Shown piece by piece: positions 59,690 to 64,000 of a stretch of 64,000 nt of DNA. Numbering within the stretch: position 1 is the stretch's first letter; each line of letters begins with the position of its first letter. Source of the stretch: Solen grandis (lineage: Eukaryota > Mollusca > Bivalvia > Adapedonta > Solenidae); the NCBI GenBank assembly GCA_021229015.1, contig CM037789.1, positions 27,615,480 to 27,679,479 of the forward strand, read 5' to 3'. The position numbers were made by a program, and so were the translations under genes. The notes beneath the pieces are model-generated. The model was not told the DNA's origin. It saw only the letters and a program-made list of their open reading frames with translations, and made no database searches.

Positions 59690-59786
59690 TTAATTACTCC
59701 CCTTCAGGCATTGCCGAAGGGGACTATAGGTTTGCACTCCGTCTGTCAGTCAGTCCGTCAGTCACACACGTTTTTCTGGACTTTTT
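59690..59786 (+). repeat. repeat head with CCCCTTC..GAAGGGG hairpin
   Basis: CCCCTTC (59700-59706) and GAAGGGG (59717-59723) form a small hairpin, followed by ACTATAGGTTTGCACTCCG and GTCAGTCAGTCCGTCAG. I know this wording from mollusc interspersed repeats. It leads straight into the next unit at 59787. Confidence 0.65.
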
Positions 59787-61160
59787 AGCTCACCTGAGCA
59801 CGAAGTGCTCAAGGTGAGCTATTGTGATCACCTTTTGTCCGTCGTCCGTGCGTGCGTCCATCGTCAACAATTTGCTTTAAAGAACATCTCCTCCTGAACC
59901 GCTGAAGGGATTTTGACCAAACTTCACAGGAATCATCCTTATGATGCCCTCTATTAAAGTTGTACAAATTATTCAGATTGGTAGAAAAAGTAGGTCACAG
60001 GAGCTAAAAATAGATTTTAAAAACTCAAACTTTGAAAATCTTCTTCTGCAAAACTGCAAGGCCTAGAGCTTAGATATTTGGTATGTAGCATCATCTTATG
60101 GGCCATTACCAAGATTGTACAAATCATAGCCCTATGGTGATAAATGCCCCCGCACCAGGGGTCACTTGTTTTACATAGAGTTATATAGGAAAATCTTTAA
60201 AAATCTTCTTCTATAAATCCATAAGGCCTAGAGCTTAGATATTTGGTATGTAGCATCATCTAATGGTTCATTACCAAGATTGTTCAAATCATAGCCCTAT
60301 GGTGATAAATGCCCCCGCACCAGGGGTCACTTGTTTTACATAGAGTAATATAGGAAAATCTTAAAAAATCTTCTTCTGTGAATCCATAAGGCCCAGAGCT
60401 TAGATATTTGGTATGTAGCATCATCTAATGGTTCATTACCAAGATTGTTCAAATCATAGCCTTACGGTGATAAATGACCCCCGCACCAGTGGTCACTTGT
60501 TTCACATAGAGTTACATAGGAAAAGACCTAGAGCTTAATCTATAGATTTGATGTGAAATATTGTCTAGTGGTCCGTACCCACATAATTCATATAGACCAA
60601 TCATAAAAAAATATTTTGCAATATTACTAGTTTGAGAAATTATGACTAGATAATGGTTAAAATTTGGCCCTTGATTGAATCACTTTTTACTTTAAATTAC
60701 ATACTTGATATATGTTTTATATTAAAATCAGTATCTACGATTAAATAAAATGATAAAAAGACACTAAGAGGAATATATTGTGTCAATTGTATATTAAATA
60801 AAGGTTTTCTTTAAGAAAGATATGAAAGTACAGATAATCGTATTGTTGGTAATAAAAACACATTCGGTCGTTTTAGGTTATAATATTATTAACCAATGAA
60901 AAATTAGGAAACTATTCAGCCCTCCATTTCTGGTTTCAGTTTGGTAGGTATACGATTCTCTTCAGAAATTTCAACGAATTATCGAAGATCATTAATCTAA
61001 CAGACCTAAAAAGCGATTGAAAAGTAGGTCAGTAGGTCAAATCTTAGAAAAACCTTGTTTACACACTGGAGGCCACAGTTTTGATTCAATCTTCCTCAAA
61101 CTTGCTCAGCACAAATGTCCTCAGGTGAGCGTCTTTAGGGCCATCTTGGCCCTCTTGTTT
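59787..61160 (+). repeat. long hairpin-bounded interspersed repeat, unit 1
   Basis: The left end is a hairpin with a stem of about 15 bp: AGCTCACCTGAGCAC, loop GAA, then GTGCTCA-A-GGTGAGCT (59787-59820), followed by TGTCCGTCGTCCGTGCGTG. The right end is AGGGCCA-TCT-TGGCCCT (61137-61153) followed by CTTGTTT. Inside are three tandem 165-bp units (start points 60061, 60226, 60391, marked by CCTAGAGCTTAGATATTTGG) and a decayed fourth near 60525. No protein-coding frame. This is a well-known mollusc repeat type, but its transposon class is unclear to me. Confidence 0.85.
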
Positions 61161-61482
61161 TCGAAACCCTTGCAGATATTAATTTGGTATTTGATATGCG
61201 AGTCTACCACCATTGGTTACAGATCAAGTTTGAGTTTTGTTCCGGTCCACTGATTTTTGACAAAAATACGGGCTTTGGACTTGGAAAATTTCTTTTAAAT
61301 AGCTGTATTTTACAGGACTTTTTTTCTGAAAGTTAAGATATTGATCTAATATTTGGTATGTGAGTCTCCCAACTTGAGTTACAGATAAGGTTTGAGTTTC
61401 ATTCCATTCATCTAATTTTTGACGAAATTATGGGCCTTGGACATAGAAAATTTCTTTAAAATAGCAGTTTTCCTGACTTTTT
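61161..61482 (+). repeat. two tandem units of about 162 bp between the hairpin-bounded repeats
   Basis: TTTGGTATTTGATATGCGAG with GGGCTTTGGACTTGGAAAAT, then TTTGGTATGTGAGTCTCCC with GGGCCTTGGACATAGAAAAT, occur about 160-170 bp apart. Probably the remains of a third related repeat. Confidence 0.7.
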
Positions 61483-62278
61483 AGCTCACCTGAGCACGTG
61501 CTCAGGATAAGCTATAAGGATCGATGAATGTCCATCGTCCATCCGTCTGTCCGTCGTCCACAATTTGTTTGTTTGTACTCTAGCATCCTCATTTCTTAAG
61601 CAATCATCTTTAAACTTTGTGACAATGTTTATTACCATATCTCTCGCCAATTGGATATGCCAATAGGCCAGGAGTTATGCCCCTTTTAATGTTAAAGAAA
61701 TGAGATTTCACTTTGTTTGCACTCTAGCATCTTTGTTTCTTTAGCAATCATCTTCAAACTTTATGGCAATGTTAATTACCATAATCTCTTGGCCAAATTC
61801 GATTATGGCTGATATCGTCCAATTAGTTCAGGAGTAATTCCAATTTATTTAATTGGCCAATTGGTTCCCCTTAGAAATTGCTAGATTTAACTTAACTTTG
61901 TACTCTAACATCTTCATTTCTTAAGCAATCATTTTCAAAATTTTCGATAATGTTAATAGTCATAATCTCTAGGCCAAGTTTGGCTTTGGCTGATATCAAA
62001 TTATGTCAGGAGTTATTGCCCTTTAATAAAAATGCCAGATTTCACTGTTTATCATCATTTCTTAAGCAGTCGTTTTGACTTGCAATGTTTAAAGGCATAA
62101 TTTCTCAGTCAAGTTTGGCTTCAAATTTCAACTACAGGCACTATTTAGTTCGTGGAATTGAAATTATCTTATTGATTATGTATTCAGTACAATTACACTA
62201 TAATTTAGTAACTTGTTCAGGCAATAAAGGCAGTTTTCTCATGTGACCTTCTTTAGGGCCATCTTGGCCCTCTTGTTT
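61483..62278 (+). repeat. long hairpin-bounded interspersed repeat, unit 2
   Basis: It starts AGCTCACCTGAGCACGTGCT with the perfect palindrome TGAGCACGTGCTCA (61491-61504) and ends AGGGCCA-TCT-TGGCCCT (62255-62271) plus CTTGTTT, exactly as unit 1. The inside has three diverged units of about 155 bp marked by CTCTAGCATC and TTCTTAAGCAATCATCTT. Same orientation as unit 1 but a different interior. Confidence 0.85.
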
Positions 62279-64000
62279 TAAATATCTCCTTCATTGGATT
62301 GCTTCAATAGTTAGACAGTTGCCTAAGTGGATGGACCTTTACATTATGCTGTTGAACTTGTGACCTTGACATTGAATTACTTTTTATGAAAAAAGAGGCA
62401 TCTGGACATATCTTATAATCCCCAAAAAACATTCATAATACCATCAGGTCTTGTGTTGAAATATTAGAAAGTTGTTCATCGTTTACACCTCATTAAATTT
62501 GTTCTGCATTTAGAATGTTTGGATTTGTTCTGTTTTCATTCGAATAAGATATGTGTAGATACACAAAAAAAGAAATAATTTGAGTTAAATATTTTTTGAT
62601 CTTTTTTTATGGATGGCAAAAAGTGACTATATGTCAGATGCAGAGAATCAAATAATTTTATGATTGTTTATATGTCGTTCTCACTACAGTTTTTCTGGTT
62701 TTCAGATTTTTTCAGAGCACTGGATTGCAATATAGGTTGGTTGTTCTATCCAGGTTCCTCTGTACTCAGAGTCTTTTTCCACCCCGATCATATATTAGCT
62801 TGACATTGCTACATGTATATTACATATGATATATAGTGAGTCTTTGGAGACAAAACAACAGGAACATACCAGTTTTTGCTGTCTGTTGAAGATGGTAGTA
62901 AATGGGATCTTATTCCAAAAGCCTCAGAGTTTCAATAGATAATTAGATTTGTCTTGGTGAGATTCAACTGCCATCCTATTATTGACTGCCACAATCTTGA
63001 TGTATTTGTAAACTTTGTTGATGAAAAGGTATTTTGTTTTGTTATGTGAATCTCTGACTGTGCATAAATATTATCCATGTTAGTGTGCCGGCAAATGGGA
63101 AATAAGAATGATTATACTGATATCAGATAAAGTGGGCCATTCGTATTGTTGCCTATTTTGATGACCGAAATACTAGTGATATCACATGCTTATATTTCAT
63201 ATAATTGTCAGTAGGGAGGGTGTATGCAAAGGTGAAGATTTTGGTTATTTTGTCCACCCATAGAATGATGTGATGAAGGTGAGGGTCACATATTGTATTG
63301 AATATTCTGGTTGAATTTATAATAATTTGCTTGAGACTAATAAAACTTTTTTTTCTCTCAAAGTGATTTTATATATTTTGGCTTGTTCAAATTTATAATT
63401 TTACATAATTATTTAGTTAAGTTTGTTTGTAAATATTATTAAATACACAACACAAATATATAAAATATATAGATCAGTGTAAATTTATTGTCTCCATTAA
63501 CTTAAGTTTTCCACTTGTGACAATGTCCATATATATAAATTTACCAATGGTTTCTATTGTTTATTTCCTGACATTAGTGTGAAGAAATACTTCAGTTTGT
63601 CTGAATGTCATAAGCTGATGGAGATTTCCTCTTTTCATGATGTTGTCAGGTTGTTATTCTTGCGGGACAGTATATATGCATTTCCATCTACCAGTGGCCA
63701 CAATGGTCTTTTATAGCATTTCACACCTACCCACAATAGTCTGTTACTTTCCCCATTTACTGTTAAGGTAAAGTCCCTGTAATGACTTCAGTAAAAGTCC
63801 TAATTGAATTTTAATAAACAACCTTGAATATTCAGAACTGCATTAGCAATGCATTCTTAAAAAAAAAATAATGTATAATGGAAAGAAATTAAAAAACAAG
63901 ATCTTCGTCCAGATAGAAACTGCTGTATATTTGTGAATGAAATGCTCTTGGAACAAACTGAAATTGTGAAGAAGTGTTGCATAAAATGTTGCCAGACATT
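62279..64000. other. gene-free stretch to the window end
   Basis: AT-rich, no exon, repeat family or RNA gene recognised. Confidence 0.45.

Overview
The window looks like nuclear, non-coding DNA from a marine mollusc, most likely a bivalve. It is AT-rich and full of microsatellites. It holds several tRNA-derived SINE families, hAT and PIF/Harbinger DNA transposons, and the long interspersed repeats that start with an AGCTCACCTGAGC hairpin and end in a GGCCAT..TGGCCC hairpin followed by CTTGTTT. I know that last repeat from mollusc genomes. There is no sign of bacterial gene organisation: no operons, no long ORFs and no Shine-Dalgarno-led genes. Two runs of exactly 100 N (36255-36354 and 48128-48227) are scaffold gaps.

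Layout. From 1 to about 36 kb the window is intergenic or intronic DNA with scattered SINEs. Family A has a Ser-like tRNA head; two of its copies have perfect 12-bp and 14-bp target-site duplications. Family B has a tRNA head and a conserved body ending in a GGTGGGAC-TTAAACC tail. The same stretch has tandem repeats (41-42 bp units carrying TGACGTCA, a 100-bp unit, a 352-bp unit, an array of about 130-bp units) and a MITE with a strong internal hairpin. From 36.36 to 47.50 kb lies a 2.6-kb segment present twice, plus a third partial copy. Each full copy carries a PIF/Harbinger derivative of about 1.2 kb flanked by TAA, which keeps the start exons of both element genes. From 48.2 kb to the end, the only host-gene candidate is a 76-bp first coding exon at 49205-49280, which opens after a stop codon and ends in a canonical GTAAGT donor. 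If real, most of the remaining 14.7 kb is its first intron.

That candidate intron contains a transposon cluster: a hAT-like element with a 144-codon ORF (52402-53413), a PIF/Harbinger transposase gene split by a second hAT element with a perfect 8-bp duplication (55079-56307), a hAT MITE (56871-57276), and two long hairpin-bounded repeat units (59787-62278). I see no intact multi-exon host gene, no true tRNA or rRNA gene, no reverse transcriptase ORF and no CRISPR array. Almost all ORFs of 60-130 codons in the window look like chance or repeat-derived frames.
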